From NCBI GenBank assembly GCA_930367205.1, contig OV884011.1, forward strand, positions 137,987,437-138,051,436: a stretch of 64,000 nucleotides of DNA, in the 5' to 3' direction. A program made the position numbers and the translations under genes. The notes under the pieces are model-generated. The model made no database searches. It had not been told where the DNA came from and saw only the letters and a program-made list of their open reading frames with translations. Below, piece after piece: positions 1-13,051 of this stretch. Position 1 is the stretch's first letter. Each line of letters starts with the position of its first letter. The DNA comes from Acanthosoma haemorrhoidale. Taxonomy: Eukaryota > Arthropoda > Insecta > Hemiptera > Acanthosomatidae.

Positions 1-191
1 TTCTGGAAGTATCCACTTCAATATCCATCACCATCTTCCGAAAATAGCCCAAATAAATCACAAATAACGGTAAAAATTCATTAATGGGGTAGCGTCCCCA
101 TTTTTCGCAGCACTAAATACACTGGCACTAATAAAATCTAAAGATTTACCTTGTAAAGGCGTCATCTGTGACGCAAAACAGGCGCAACGAG

Positions 192-290
192 CATTCGTTT
201 TTAGAACCAAATCCTCGTACAACAGTTTGCTTGTTGGTTTTTTGGGGATTTGTTTGGGATATTTATACGTATTGCATGACCAGATGAGTT
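192..290. repeat. Dispersed repeat, copy 1
   Basis: The stretch starting CATTCGTTTTTAGAACCAAA recurs at 1168-1243 in the same orientation with a few substitutions, and the match continues through a T/G-rich tract and a GGGATATTTAT motif. There is no coding potential. It is probably part of an unidentified transposable element or an old local duplication. Confidence 0.6.
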
Positions 291-611
291 TTTATATTAC
301 ATAGTATAACAGTGTATATATTACATTTTCTCCACAAATGTACTGTTTAATGTTTTTTATTACGTCCATATTTGCCAAAACCTTTTACTTTTATTTTCAT
401 AAAACTATAGTTTTGATAATTTCGCCGTATAATTAATACTCTGAATCATGTGTTATAACCAATATTGTTTCAACTGAAGTCCACCTATCCAAGTGGTTAT
501 TTGACTCGGGCAGTATTAGAGGAGACTATACTGAATTTATTAGCTCTGTGCGGTGTTGAGTAGACACAAGTTCTAAGTACAAAGCAATATTGGTGCAGTG
601 TTCTGTGTACT

Positions 612-674
612 GTGGCCGGGTCTGAGCAGTCACACAGCGAATACATCAAGTCCTCTAATGAGAGATCCGGCCAC
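612..674. repeat. Inverted repeat (possible hairpin)
   Basis: GTGGCCGGGTCT at 612-623 is answered by AGATCCGGCCAC at 663-674, giving a 12-bp stem (one G:T pair) around a loop of about 39 bases. No target duplication or gene is associated. It may be the core of a small foldback element. Confidence 0.4.
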
Positions 675-1167
675 CTATATACCCAGCCTACTTACCTGTT
701 TCAGCACAAAGGGAGTAAACAGACAACTGTGACAACAGCATTGCGTCTACTAACATTATCTATTACTTAGATTTATAAACATAATGAATAAACTATTATT
801 GTCAACGAACAAATTTTAGAAAATAGAATTACTTAACAAAGCTCCGGTAACGAAGTATTATCTTTTCAATATTCACTTAATCATTGCTAATCACTTGACG
901 CTAAAATGAAGAATGTACTTTAATTTGCTTACTTTTTGTTTGCTATGTGTCTTTCGATATAAATTATCTCACAGACTATCAGGTTATCAAGCTCATTTAG
1001 TATTACCATAGTCACTCCTACATACAAGTCAATATTTCTGTCCAACTCCAGAACAATGTTGGTTAGGAGGTATTATTTCTTGAAGTACAATTGCGCTCCT
1101 AGGTTGTATTCACAACGAATGCACCAGCGTAATAATCGGAGTTTCTCCTAACATGCCGTGCACCTTC

Positions 1168-1243
1168 ATTCGTTTTTGGAACCAAATCTTCGTACAACAG
1201 TTTGCTTTTTTGGGGGATATTTATTTATATCAGTAACCAGGAG
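1168..1243. repeat. Dispersed repeat, copy 2
   Basis: Second copy of the repeat at 192-290, shortened by a small internal deletion in the T/G tract. Flanking sequences differ, so the shared block is roughly 75-100 bp. Confidence 0.6.
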
Positions 1244-1249
1244 AGGTGC

Positions 1250-4200
1250 CAAAGTCCCACTTGTTAGGTGGCGCTTATCTATAGTCCTTAATAGGACGTG
1301 ATGCATGATAGAAGATGTTGATAGAACATATTTAAACCACCTAATACCATCTACCAATATTTAAGTTTTCGTAGACATTAAAAAACACGAATCTCTCAAC
1401 AACTTGAATGTAACATCCTCCGTGAGGTGAACACTGCCCTCATTGTTCAAGGCAACGGCACCAGAATGCTGGAATTGTGGCTATTCTGACCATTCCGCAC
1501 TCACAGCAGCAGAAGCTATTTTATCGTTTTCATATGGGCATAAGTGCGGTTACTTCTGTTAGAAAGCTATGGCTGATTATTCAAACTAAAAAAGAATAAG
1601 TTTCGATTTGTGTGTAATCACAGAGGCTACTGGGTTATAATTGTGTCACTAGGGTTTACCTGACCTTCAGTGAACATAAGTACTTTTAACTCAAAGTTAA
1701 TACAATGCAACGCTTGGTGTACTTCCCTCTTTGTGATATTGGAGTATGCTTTCAGATATCAGCAGTTTCCAATCGTCCTTTAATCATCTCCCTCTTGTGT
1801 TGCTACGCCCTTTCTACCAAATAATTACCATAGGTAGGATATTAAGCTACTGCATCAGACACTGAGGGTTGTGAATTCATTTTCATGTTTGATTGTTGCA
1901 TCGTTTTATTTTATAGTGGTAATTTAAATCCAGAATTCACTTGTAGATACAACTTATGAGAACAAGGTGAGATTTTATGAGAACAAGGTAGTGTAAACCA
2001 GGGCATGTTCGGTACCGGGCCGAGTTTACACAGTGCTCATAGTTCACAAACCGTAGTTTGAAGCGCAGTTGTTACGCCAAACAAGTCTCTGAAACCTCCA
2101 TTTACATTGACGGTGGTCTGCAATCAGTTTAACAGGTAACAAGCTGAAGAGAGCAGTTTTAATGATTTTGGTAAAATGTTCTTTTACGGTTGTTTTCAGA
2201 TATTAAGTTGAATGTATACTTTATGAACAACATTTATAAGCACCCGGGGGTTGTTTACACGTTCATTAAATTGTACTTTTAAAAAATAATAAGTACATAA
2301 AAAATATCATAGTATGCATCTCTTCATAGGAGTCCAAATTAATCTTAAATATTAAGTAACGATAGAGTGTAAAAATAATTCTAATAAACTGCAATGCAAA
2401 AAATCAGGAAAAAAAAATTGTAAACATCCCACCCCCCGGTCTACAGTTTTGGGATACATTTTATCCTGTTCACTTTTCAATCCTCTCAATTAAAAGGAAA
2501 TAATATTGTCTAGTTTAAGTCTACTCGACAGATCGTTACTGACCTGAAGCTAACTCCGAATGGGCCGAATTAGACATATAACAGTGCAGGCACAATCCCC
2601 CACCATATTCCTGACGGGACTTTAGCGAGGCCGAAGATTAGATGTAGGATAAGCGGATAAATCCCGGATCGGCGCAGGTATTGTTGGCCTACGGGTTACA
2701 AACTACAGGGAGGGGGGAGGGGGGCACGCACATAAAGTTGGACGGGGTCCCAATTTATCCAGACCGGCTTATTGCCAGCAAGCCACCTGCCCTGCGAACC
2801 TAGTACATCCACCCACAGGCCAGGTCTTTGTTATGTGCAGCCACTCTGACTACCCCTGTGTGTATTTGTGGCCTGTGGGGTGGATTTCATTTAGAGCGAT
2901 CCTTCGTTCATTTTCATTCCACACCAATAAACGGAAATCTGTCTTGAATTTATACGTGAAAACTATTCCTTTTTACTGGCAATACTTTCATTGGAATCAC
3001 TTCTGCATACTCAAAATATACATTGGCGTTTGTAACGTGGATTAAAAAACTGTACTCGTTAAAAACTACTATAGTTAGACGATAGAAGCAAACTAAACAA
3101 ATTGATTGATTAGAGAATTGAGCATTGACATTCTATTATCTATTATGTAAAACTTTTTTTTATCAGAGTGAGCGAAATTCGTTCATACATGAACTGAAAT
3201 AATAAAAAGTAAAGGAACAGTAGTAGTCAGGGCTGGAATGTTGGCATCAGTTTCTCAAAATATGTGTTGGAATGTTTGTGAACAAAATCTTCCCTGTTTC
3301 TATTAAGCACTTTTAAACTTTCTAAAATCACTACTCGGAAGCTATTCAAGATATAATCTTCCGATTCTTCTTGGTTCTTCATAACAGAACATTGACAATA
3401 ACTCACAAATGTACTCAAAGATTCAAGAAAAAAAAGTGATAGGACTCAATCATAAGAATTATACATCTGAGGTTGTTTAGGCCAATTTCTGTTAGTTAAG
3501 TTTAATTGGAGATTATTAGTGTCCGAGATTTCTTCAAAAATAAAATAAAGCTGGAGTAATAGCATATAATATTATTAAATATATAGTTGTTTTTTCACGA
3601 CCATTTTAAGAAATTAAATCGGTGTATCTGTCTATGACCTTCACTTTGTTTGCCTAATTATTTGAAAAAAAATACAATTATGTTCATGTATAGGAAAAAC
3701 AGATGTCCTGTAGGTGGGGTTCCCTGAGTTTAAATGTACAAACAAGGGAACTGATCACCTGAGGGTCTTACGCTGAAATATCCCCATAAAACAAACAAAT
3801 TATTTATATTACGTCCATATAAAAATTATGCGAATAGCATACAGTACATTATATGTAAACACATTTGTCAAGGTGTTTGCTTTCTTATAAACTTGTATAA
3901 ATCAATTTAAAAAAAATCAATAATGTGAAACTAGGAGCAGAACATACACACACACACATTGTGTTTGAATACATTGAAGACAAATACATTGTTACTTTTC
4001 CCTTTAAGTAGTGTGGTCATCAAATGAGTGAAAGTTAAATTTAGTTTAAGTGATCAAAATCTCCCGGAGAGGGAAGATCTCCGACATTCCATAGATTAAC
4101 ATCTTATTGTGAAGATTGATGTGGCAAGATAATAATAAAAACTTTGATTTATCATTTTCAAACTTGTACATATTTTTATTAACGATTACTGAGCTCTACC

Positions 4201-5030
4201 CATAATCGAATAGCTCATATTTACCTATGGTTCAAGGCGTACACAAAAAAAACATTGTATTTACTATAATTTATGTTGCAGGTTAAGGAGTATTTTATTC
4301 CATTAATTTTGTAGAGGAAATTTTAAAATTTCTTGTTTCATTAATAATCTGATTTGGCTTTAATTACTTTGTCAACAGAAAGGAGCGTAGAGGACTTTGA
4401 AATAAAGTAATTAGCATACATAATTAGTTTTCAAAACCAACAACGCAATTATAAAATAAACAAGGCTATTGAGAAAAAAACATTCAGCCTCGTGTGTTTA
4501 TTATGTATTTGATAAATCATTACCTTAATATAGAAAAAAACGAAATATTATCAAGAATAATATCAAGACGGCAGTAGGTGAAGATGATCGATCACTCAAC
4601 GCCAGGTAAAGCCATCAAATCATTAATGCATTTGATAAATGCTAGGAAAGAAGCTTGCTGAAAGGAATATAATGGCACTCAGCTTGATAGACTTGTGGCT
4701 TAGCTCCTGATACGGATTTAGGATATTAGAACGTCCTCCTCAATGACAGTTCAGCTCAGCCTTTGAGCTCCTTAATCTTTTTCACTAATCAGACCATTTA
4801 TTACTCTACAATGTTAGCAGTAGGGGGTGAGTGCTCGGGGATGTTCCAGGGCCATTGAGCGCCAATACTGCAGCAGAATCGTCTCCAAGCCAAAAGGGGT
4901 GGTTCTACTTTCATGCAAGTATAATCGTATTTTGTCTGACCCATTATGTTCAACAAAATTATTGTATTTAACAATATCCGTTTATGTTTTGGTGCGGACT
5001 TATTTGCAAGAAGCACGTAAAATATATAAA
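1250..5030. other. Unassigned AT-rich stretch
   Basis: No recognisable protein domain, RNA gene or element end was found here. The short open frames have AT-driven composition and no family resemblance. A relatively GC-rich block at about 2540-2880, with a G-rich run near 2705-2725, stands out but has no identifiable function. Confidence 0.5.
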
Positions 5031-5034
5031 AATA

Positions 5035-6568
5035 TACTGACAGGCAAAAAATTCCACCCACCTGATTTTTTCATGTTTTCATCTCAAAATATTTCTGCTT
5101 TGGATTGGTCAATTTTTTTTATGAATAAATATGAATTTTTTTAATTTGTTTTCAATTAGAAATGTCAATATAGAGGATAGTAACCTATAATCCTTAATTC
5201 AATTAAAGGACTGTCGTTCCCAATGTTTACTTTCGATGGAATTAAAAAGGTTTATTCAGTGTCATTTGCGTTCTGGTGCAGCCAATTTCTTAGTTTTTGG
5301 CTTCGATATTTTAATTTTCTCAATTTTAAGTTTAAAAATGCCTCTTCGTGCTGAGGATGTTGCACGTAGTGTGGCACTTATTGATGATGGACGTTCCATT
5401 AGATATGCAGCTAATGCCATCGGAGTTCCCTATGAAACTCTACGAGATGCCGTCAGGCGTTTTCGAGAATCTCACTCTTACCATAGAAGGGCCGGTTTTG
5501 GACGGCTTAGGGCAACAGAACCACAGGATGACCGGTTTCTTACTTTAAGAATTTTACGAAACCAGCACCTTACCCTTGTTCAAGCAATTCATCAGCTCCA
5601 AGAAGTTCGAGGTGTGCGAATTTCTGAACGTACTTTTTGGAGAAGATTAAATAAGTATGGACTAATGGATTTTCGCCCAGTAAGAGGACCAGTATTGACC
5701 AGAACTCATAGAGTTACACGGCTGGCTTTTGCTCGAGAACACAGTCATTGGACTATGGACGAATGGTGTGCTGCACTTTTACTTTTTACAAATGAATCTA
5801 GATGTGCTCTACGATCTCCAGACGGGCGTGAAAGGGTGTGGAGAAGAAGAAATGAAAGGTATGCAGCCTGTAATTTCACCCAGAGCCAACCTTTTCAACG
5901 TGGTTCCTTAATGGTATAAGCTGGGATTTCAATGGAGTGCCACACAGAATTGTTGTTGTTCGCGGAGGGTCTTGGACGGCCACTCGCTGTGTAGATGAGA
6001 TTTTGAACCTCATGTGTTGCCTATCCTCATCGGAATCAGCGATCATTCATTTCTAATGCACGATAATGCCCGTCAACATGTCGCTCGCATAGTACAGACG
6101 TTCCTGGCCAGCACGTTCACCACATTTGAACCCTGTCCAGCATTTATGGGATCTTCGAAAGACGAATAAGAGCGCGTTCAGCACTTCCTGATACACTGTA
6201 GGACCTTGAAAGGGCTCTTCGGGAAGAATGGGCTAACTCCAGAAAAGGGACATTTCCCGACTGATGGAAAGTATGCCGAGGCGTCTTCAAGAAGTAATAA
6301 AGGCAAGAGGAGGAAATACGGGCTATTAAATGATCCTGTCATTAATTTCTTTTAGGATAAAAATGGTTATTTTTCAATTTTTTTTCATGTTTCTTAGCAG
6401 TTCACATTTTAATTTTAAAATTTTAAACAAAGACTCATTTAATAAACGTTGAAAACCTTATTAAAGGTAAAAAAGATTTTATAAATAATAAGTATTACAT
6501 ACAATTACCATGTGTTATATACAAATACAATATTTTTACAAGTGGGTGGAAGTATTTGCCTGTCAGTG
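5035..6568 (+). mobile_element. Tc1-like DNA transposon, complete ends, inactive
   Basis: The left end (from 5035) and the reverse complement of the right end (to 6568) match over about 30 bp, sharing the core CTGACAGGCAAA and a following TTCCACCCAC. Both ends are flanked by the TA dinucleotide (5033-5034 and 6569-6570) that Tc1/mariner elements duplicate on insertion. The element is 1,534 bp, a normal Tc1 size, and carries one transposase gene on the plus strand. The TIRs differ at a few positions and the gene is broken, so this is an old fixed copy. Confidence 0.9.
5338..6330 (+). pseudogene. Tc1-family transposase, degenerate
   Basis: The ATG at 5338 starts a helix-turn-helix N-terminus (MPLRAEDVARSVALIDDG) followed by the Tc1 DDE domain. 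The frame runs to a stop at 5917-5919, where the family normally has Trp. The next piece is shifted by one base (GVPHRIVVVRGGSW), then comes FLMHDNARQHVA with the second catalytic Asp, then LNPVQHLWDLRK. The first catalytic site reads FTNES instead of the usual FTDES, and the final Glu of the NPxEH motif is Gln. Two of three catalytic acids are therefore replaced, in addition to the stop and frameshift. An upstream in-frame extension to 5236 exists, but 5338 fits the family start better. It cannot encode an active cut-and-paste transposase. Confidence 0.9.
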
Positions 6569-6960
6569 TATAAATGTAAATCGGGAAAAAACTAGCCTGA
6601 TCTCTTTATCGTAATTATACCTTACTTTTATGAATACCCTGGTAACATAAAAAGATCGCAATGTTATCTTATAACAATACCATACATACATCTTTAGAGA
6701 AAAATTCGTCATTAAAACAATTCTTCAATACACGAAATAGGAAACTGTGACAATCTCCCTCTGAGTAGATCAGCTAAGAAAATTTATTTCTCCGAAGAGC
6801 ATCATACAGTAGCTTCCTACTAATCATTGGAATGACAGCCATTTGTAATAAGAGCAGGTATCAACTAATAAGTTAATTATAATTTTTTAAATATGTTTTA
6901 AGAGGTTTTTATTTAGTATTCCTACTATAGCATTTTTTTAAATATTTTTTTAGTTAGTTA

Positions 6961-7412
6961 AATTCCTTTATTGTGCTAAAATTACAATCTGCCTTTTATA
7001 AGGCAATAAGTAATTAAGATAAATGCTCTCATTCATACCATATTTACAGTTCATCATTCACTCGCTCATTCATACAATATTTACAGACAGCCCAGAGACC
7101 CCCCAAATCCACCGCGAAGAGAAAGTGGAGTCTTGGGAAGTCCCCCACGCTCCTCCGTCAGCCGCGTCACCGGATACTAGCCAGTGGAGGCTGACCAAGA
7201 GCGCGAGAGCCACAGACGCTCAGGACATGATTGGAGAAACTGGCCATTGCCAGGACTCCCACTGTCACGCGTTTATAGCAGGTCACGAGGCTACTGCCGT
7301 TTCAGTCTCCGAGGAGGATTATAGGGATGAGTGGCGCAGTGCAATGACTGTGCTACAGGATTAGGGTGGTTGGAAAGGCTACTGTGGAATTCCAGAAACT
7401 TGGAAGGGATGA
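6961..7412 (-). mobile_element. Jockey-type LINE, 3'-end fragment (copy A)
   Basis: Minus-strand fragment ending in the family's 3' terminus (AATAAAGGAATT at 6961 on the minus strand). It covers the 3' UTR and the last codons of ORF2. The same block occurs at 19530 and 49785 (minus) and near 30230 and 32400 (plus). Similarity stops at 7412. Such 5' truncation is normal for target-primed reverse transcription. An open frame of 113 codons on the plus strand (7023-7364) is antisense to the element and is conserved in copy D. Confidence 0.85.
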
Positions 7413-7519
7413 GTTCTACTCTGAGAACTCTGGTCTCCTTTTAAAGCGAATAAATCTTTCGCCTTTTTAAATATAACATTATTTTTATGTTGATACCTTA
7501 CTCTATACAAAAAATAAAT

Positions 7520-8400
7520 TATTTCTTGCATTTCTCCGACTCAGTTTGTAATGTTATCAGTGACAGACTGGGCATGTTAAACATCAGTGTAAACGCTGGG
7601 AAGACCGACTGCGTAAGCTTCTCCCTCCAAAAGGGGAAAAAATCCTTGCCAAAATCGTATAGCATAGGAGGGCAAGAGAACTCACCAGCTTTCTCAATGC
7701 ACTATTGAGTATAAAATGGATAGGTATCTCCATTTCTCTACTCATTTTAGTAATACAATAGAAAAAGTACGACAAAGGTCTTACCGGCTATCCCACTTGA
7801 TAACTTCACCTAACCTGTCGCTTCGTCTCAAATTGATGGTATATAAATGTGTCCTCCGGCCAGCTCTGCTGTACGGTGCCCCGCTATTTACCCACTTGAC
7901 TGACAATACAGCCAAATGTCTCTAACACTTCCAGAATGGGATCATGCGAAAAGTGGTCCGACATATCTCTTTCGAGAGGTTGAAGAACGCTGACCTGCAC
8001 ACGTTGCTTGGTGTGCCGTCGGTGGGTGAGTTCATTCGCCGGAGACATATTAAGTTTTTTGACTCGTCGCAGCACCTAACCAACCCAGTGTTAAACACTG
8101 TGACCCCACCACCCCTCCCGCATCGATAGCAACAGACTGTCGGGGACAAATTAGGTTAATAATTAGTATGTAAGTCAGTTTTAAGGTTGATCAAAAAGGT
8201 GAACCCCATCACCTTTATTAGTCAGTTTAGTCCAGTCACGTATAATGTATATCATTATACTTGTTTATTCATTATAAAATAACAAAACCTGTATATAATG
8301 TAGTGATGCTACAGGAAATACAAAAATAATTTGTAGATAGATTTGCCTGAGGATCTATAATTATCTATAAATTTGAAGGGGCTATAAAAGAAAAAAAAAT
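7520..8400 (+). mobile_element. Second non-LTR retrotransposon family, 3' part
   Basis: A 5'-truncated plus-strand element. Coding remains run from about 7545 to 8129, followed by a 3' UTR that ends GGGGCTATAAAAG plus an A-rich tail near 8398. The terminal segment (CTGAGGATCTATAATTAT) recurs at 33455-33535 and in diverged form at 37490-37590. The protein and 3' UTR differ from the Jockey family elsewhere in the window, so this is a separate family. Confidence 0.8.
7545..8129 (+). pseudogene. Reverse transcriptase C-terminal region, broken
   Basis: The translated pieces match the thumb and C-terminal region of Jockey/Doc-type ORF2 proteins. ISVNAGKTDCVSFS corresponds to the 'N..KT..' motif after the catalytic FADD box. 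It is followed by IGGQ, then DRYLHFSTHF, LMVYKCVLRPALLYGAP and RKVVRHISFERLKN. The catalytic palm is absent because of 5' truncation. There is a frameshift with stops near 7706-7716 and an in-frame TAA near 7924. The fragment is non-functional. Confidence 0.8.
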
Positions 8401-11400
8401 ATATATATATACAAAAAATAATAGGAAAACCTAACAATGTGAATAAATTTCGTTATTCTCATTTAAATTTTTATGTAAAATTTATATAAAATCTTTCTAT
8501 TATTGTCATTTTCTTTAATGTCTCAGCAGAAGTTCGATGTTTCTCTTTGTTGCATTAAAGGAGATAACATAGAAATAAACTTAAAGATCCAAGAAGCTAC
8601 TTAATTTGATTCTGTTCATTTGGCAGAGCTGTTCATTCATTGCATAGTTGGAAGTACTGACTGTAATACGCTAAAGGAAATAAAGAGATAATCCAATAAA
8701 ATAACAGTTTTGGATATATTAACTGACACCATTCCTGATGTCAATAAGTTTTTTCTTTTTAAATAAGTTTTTCTATAGAGATCCTTGAGCATATATAAGC
8801 AAGTTATTTCGGTTGGGTTCGAGGCTTATCAAATCTGATTAATTGTCAATATCGTTCACTTATTTCGATTCTATGTCTATTTTAAAAAATATAAGACTTT
8901 ATTAAAGTTGAAACATAACTATTCGTTGTTTTTCGATGCAACAAAAAAACAACCCTGAAAGAACCACTGGTTCTCGGTCAAGTAGAAATGTAAAAACTCC
9001 AATGAAGAGCAATGAGTTCAAAGCCCCAAACACCACAGCACGGACACCCCCACTCTCCATGTAAAGGTGACACTCGCATTTAGCTCGGTTTACATGGCCC
9101 CTCTTTGATGTCCCAGTCCGGCCATTAAGCAGCCATTTACCAGCTAATGACGGTCTGTGGCTTGGACCATCTCCACTACCCTCCGCTCTAACGACGACAC
9201 TTTGCTATTCAACGTACCAACAGCTTAACTGAATAGATAACCCAAAAACCCTCCATTCATAAATAGAACTATTCTAAACGATCTTAAATCACGAAGGTAA
9301 GAAATGTTTAACCCGTTTTAATACCAGGGGATAGTCTATCAACAACAATTCACAGCCATATAACAATGGTCCTAGACAATAACGTATGTAGGACTGACTA
9401 AAATAGCAATAATGTACTTCAAGGAAAATCTATTACGCTTGAACGCAGAGCATAGAAATTACAATATTTAATATCAACACTTTTATTACAATTTTTCTGT
9501 ACATAATCCCCAGGCTCGTTTTTTCTTTTCCCTTTTTATGTCATTTTACATAGTGAAAGTGGAAATATTTGAAAGATTTATTTGATAGTAATGCATCTTT
9601 TTACGTCACAAAAAATCGCACCTCAACCTCCCAAGGTCACTAAATTTAAAATATTATAATTATTTAAAATTACTTAGATTGTTAGAGCAGGTATCCCAAC
9701 ATTTTTGAATACCACACAAAGCTGCCAAATTTAACTCAAACTTCCACTCATAAATGATAGTGGTGGCACAGATACGAACGAGGAATAGTTCTGCTTTCTT
9801 AAATTATTAATTTGAGCTTGATTGAATAAATATATATATATAGGGACGAATTTAAATCATAACAAATGCAGTTTTTGAAATAGGCTTTGAATTATCAAAT
9901 GGATATGTGCCAATTAATCTATATCCCCTTAGTGTGAAGATTGCTAGTTCAGAAGTTACACATTATTCGAGACACAACATTCATCGAGCTCGTAAAAATA
10001 TTGACATTTCCCCACCCCTCTATCAAGCACTACGAGATATTGAAAAAATAACTAATACGATACAATACTTAGAATTTATTTTTATTATTGTTAGCCCCAA
10101 AGACTGGCAGGGTAGAGGTGCCCTGATATACCCAATAAATAAACAGGGATAAATGTCATACTATAAAGGCGTGTGACAAAATTATGTATTTAAAATGTCT
10201 ATTAGATGATGGAATACATTAGTAGTTAGGTAGGTAGAATACGTATGGTTTTATGAATAAAATCCGATTTTGTCATGAGTGTCTGTGACTCTCTCTCTCT
10301 CTCTCTCTCTCTCTAGTCAAATAAATACCTTGTTAAGATTTATGGACGGACCTCACAATTAACAACAGAAATACAACACTGACCAAAAACAATTACCTTC
10401 GCAAAATACATTATTTTTATTTGATTTTGAAATAGTTTTTCGATATCGTATGTTCTAAGGATGATTGTTGCAAACTTTTATTTACAACGATGAAAACATC
10501 AATATCCAGATTCTTGCGAAAACCTCAAAATTGCAGCCCATTTTGGGGAAATATAAAAACAATAGAGTCATCCATCCTCAGGTCGTTTACAGGTTCTTAA
10601 TGTTTTATTCATCACAGGACCTACTCTCTGTTGAAAGAAGGATTTCAGATGGAATAACGATGAGAGATGAAAAGTTTTATAATCATCGCATTTTTATATC
10701 ATTCACCCTATCACTTAATAATGGTAAATGATCTTTCTGAGTGCCAAAAGAAATGTTTGTAGTATATAGAGAATGAATTAGTCACGAATATTCATAAGTA
10801 TATGTATAGTAATCAATTTTATCCCCTACACACTAAGTGACTAGTGAGTATCTTATTTATTTTTTTCACACACCAACTTCCATAGTGTTTTTGATTTTTT
10901 CTTTATTATTATAATTCTGGAGACATTGGCTGAGAAATAAAAATTGATTAAATAACTTATTGTTTTTTTTACTACATTGCCCGATTGCATAATTCTGGAT
11001 ATCTAGCAAATAATTTCATTATGTGTTATCTCTTTCATTATCACCAACACTTCTTAGGATAACCGTCTAGCTAATAATTCTTAATTATTATACACTAGAA
11101 AATAACATAAGAGTATTAGATAACTATATTTAATAATAAGTAAAAATAGTATGAATCGTTCATTAGACTTAAAAGTAAAAACAAATCTGGCTTGTATGCT
11201 CTGGTTTAGAGTCATTCATGTAACTTTGTCTGCTTTTTATACTAAATTATTCTGTTAAATCAGATGTTCTGATTGAATTAGCACGTGATAAATTAAATTT
11301 ACCAGTAACTCTGGCTACTGCCTACATCGCATTCAGAGTAAAAGTAGCCTCAACTTTGAGGTAATTGGCTGCAGTTGAATAATCGAGCATCAGTTCATTC

Positions 11401-11905
11401 AATTGGAAGAACACGTGAATGCTTTTGAGCTTTGGAGGATATGTTACGTTAGTTCATTTGGAAGGAGCAGAAGCTTAATTATAGAAACTTAATTAAGTAA
11501 CATTCTTCTCTATTGAGAAGCCTAGATCATCATCTGGTGTCATCATGTTATGTCATGATTTTAATTGATTCAGGCCCAGAAAGAAACTGAACGACTTATT
11601 TTCGAAATGCTTCAATACACCGACTGATTGGTAAGCAATTGATGTGAGTGGAGATTCCCGCAATTAATGTGATTGAATGAGACTCAAGCGCGGGCTGAGT
11701 GGAACTTTCTCTGAGGGTTACCAACATTAAGAGCTATTGTGAGAGCAAGCACCTTCCCTACCTGTTTCTTTCAAATAGACCGGGAATTTTTGTGCCTATA
11801 TACTATTTCTTCATCACTCATTCATCATTGAGAAGTGAGTCCTCAAAAGTACTTGAAACATATACATTAATTACAATATTATAAATTGTATATATATAAA
11901 TATAC
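8401..11905. other. Unassigned stretch
   Basis: No gene or element was recognised. A block at about 9030-9200 is GC-richer than its surroundings but has no coherent reading frame. The open frames at 9907-10152 and 10465-10731 show no domain or motif and look like chance AT-rich frames. Confidence 0.5.
10289..10315. repeat. (CT)n microsatellite
   Basis: About thirteen uninterrupted CT units with no associated gene. Confidence 0.9.
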
Positions 11906-11912
11906 ATATATA

Positions 11913-12089
11913 AGTTAATGTTTATCGGCTCTCGAATTCAAAAAAAAAGGTACAGAGAAACAACACGCATGAAAGTTAGAACTAGACTGATAATTTCGAG
12001 TCTATAACCCTGTATATTTACATTCGGGATGTTTACATCCTGACATTTGGGGATTAAGGTTCAATACTGATGCTGCCCGGAGCTCAACT
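11913..12089 (-). repeat. Gypsy copy 1, 3' LTR
   Basis: A 177-bp LTR at the element's 3' end. It shares most of its sequence with 15719-15909 and with the two LTRs of gypsy copy 2. It is shorter than its partner because an A-rich tract is contracted. Divergence between the two LTRs indicates an old insertion. Confidence 0.9.
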
Positions 12090-12103
12090 CCCCCCTGCCA
12101 GTT
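12090..12103 (-). other. Polypurine tract, gypsy copy 1
   Basis: On the minus strand, CTGGCAGGGGGG directly abuts the 3' LTR. This is the expected position of the primer for plus-strand DNA synthesis. The same sequence sits next to the 3' LTR of gypsy copy 2 at 43977. Confidence 0.7.
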
Positions 12104-12480
12104 TACGCACACCTCCTCATAAACTATGAAGTCTAAATTGAGGAAGACTTAGGTGATATTACGATCACTTTCCTAATCGTACTAGGGAGCGAAGGCCAAC
12201 CCAAACAGTACACAACCTGTAATCCCTTACTTTCAGTCGTATTACTATGACACTTATAGTCAAAATAGAACGCTGCCTCCACCACTAGTGACAAAATCAA
12301 AACAACAAAACGAACAAAAACAAATTACATGGCTTATTACTCAAAGAAAATAATGGCATATTACACACTACGCTAAATCAATAATTCTACACAGCCTGTG
12401 TACATTCTATAAAAAAAACAAAAGAAACTACAAAGAAAAAAAATAGATAATACACCTACAAATGGTACAAGGTGTACGTA

Positions 12481-12960
12481 TTAATACAATACCAAAATTG
12501 GCTCCATGCAGAAGCGAGGACACTCCAACTCACTCATGGCCTGCACCCTCCCCCCCCCAGGTGGGAGTTTTAACTGCTCTACGTTGACGGTTCTCCGTTT
12601 CGTCGGAGGTCTTGTACTCTCGATGGTGACGATGTTATGCTCCCTGATAACCACCACCTTGAATGGACCCTCGTATCTGACCGACTCTTTGCTCTGATTA
12701 GAGCCAATTTTACGATATACAAAGGTCCCAATTTTAATGACCCCTATTCGATCCCAGACTTTGAGGTTTACCCGAGCCACTCTCTTGACCTTCTCCCTCA
12801 TGATCCTGTCACGAACTTTAAGTTTTAAGTGAGCACTTAACATTTGCTTTATCGAACTCCCTACCCTCATCCGGCGAGATTCGGTCCGGTACCCCATAAA
12901 ACTGGAACCACGCTCGTAATGCCTGTAAGATGGCGTTGGATGACTTGTCTTGTACGGCAT
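12481..12960 (-). pseudogene. Gypsy copy 1 integrase C-terminal domain
   Basis: This end of pol carries the chromo/GPY-type tail of gypsy integrases: FVYRKIGSNQSKESVRYEGPF, then a VTIESTRPPTKRRTV stretch and VEQLKLPPGG. The corresponding part of copy 2 (44393-44884) is longer, because copy 1 has lost the segment between the integrase core and this tail. Upstream, at about 12840-13050, core remnants can be read (VDTF, KGYKWVMTIDAFSKVAMA, DEGREF) in a frame broken by stops. Confidence 0.8.
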
Positions 12961-13051
12961 ACGCCATAGCTACCTTGCTGAAGGCATCTATTGTCATAAC
13001 CCACTTATAGCCCTTTCAAGTGAATGTGTCAACCTGTAATTCACTCAGTGG

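Noticed and set aside
4801..5144. Overlapping frames on both strands just before and across the Tc1 left end
   Set aside because: They cross the element's terminal repeat and have no family resemblance.
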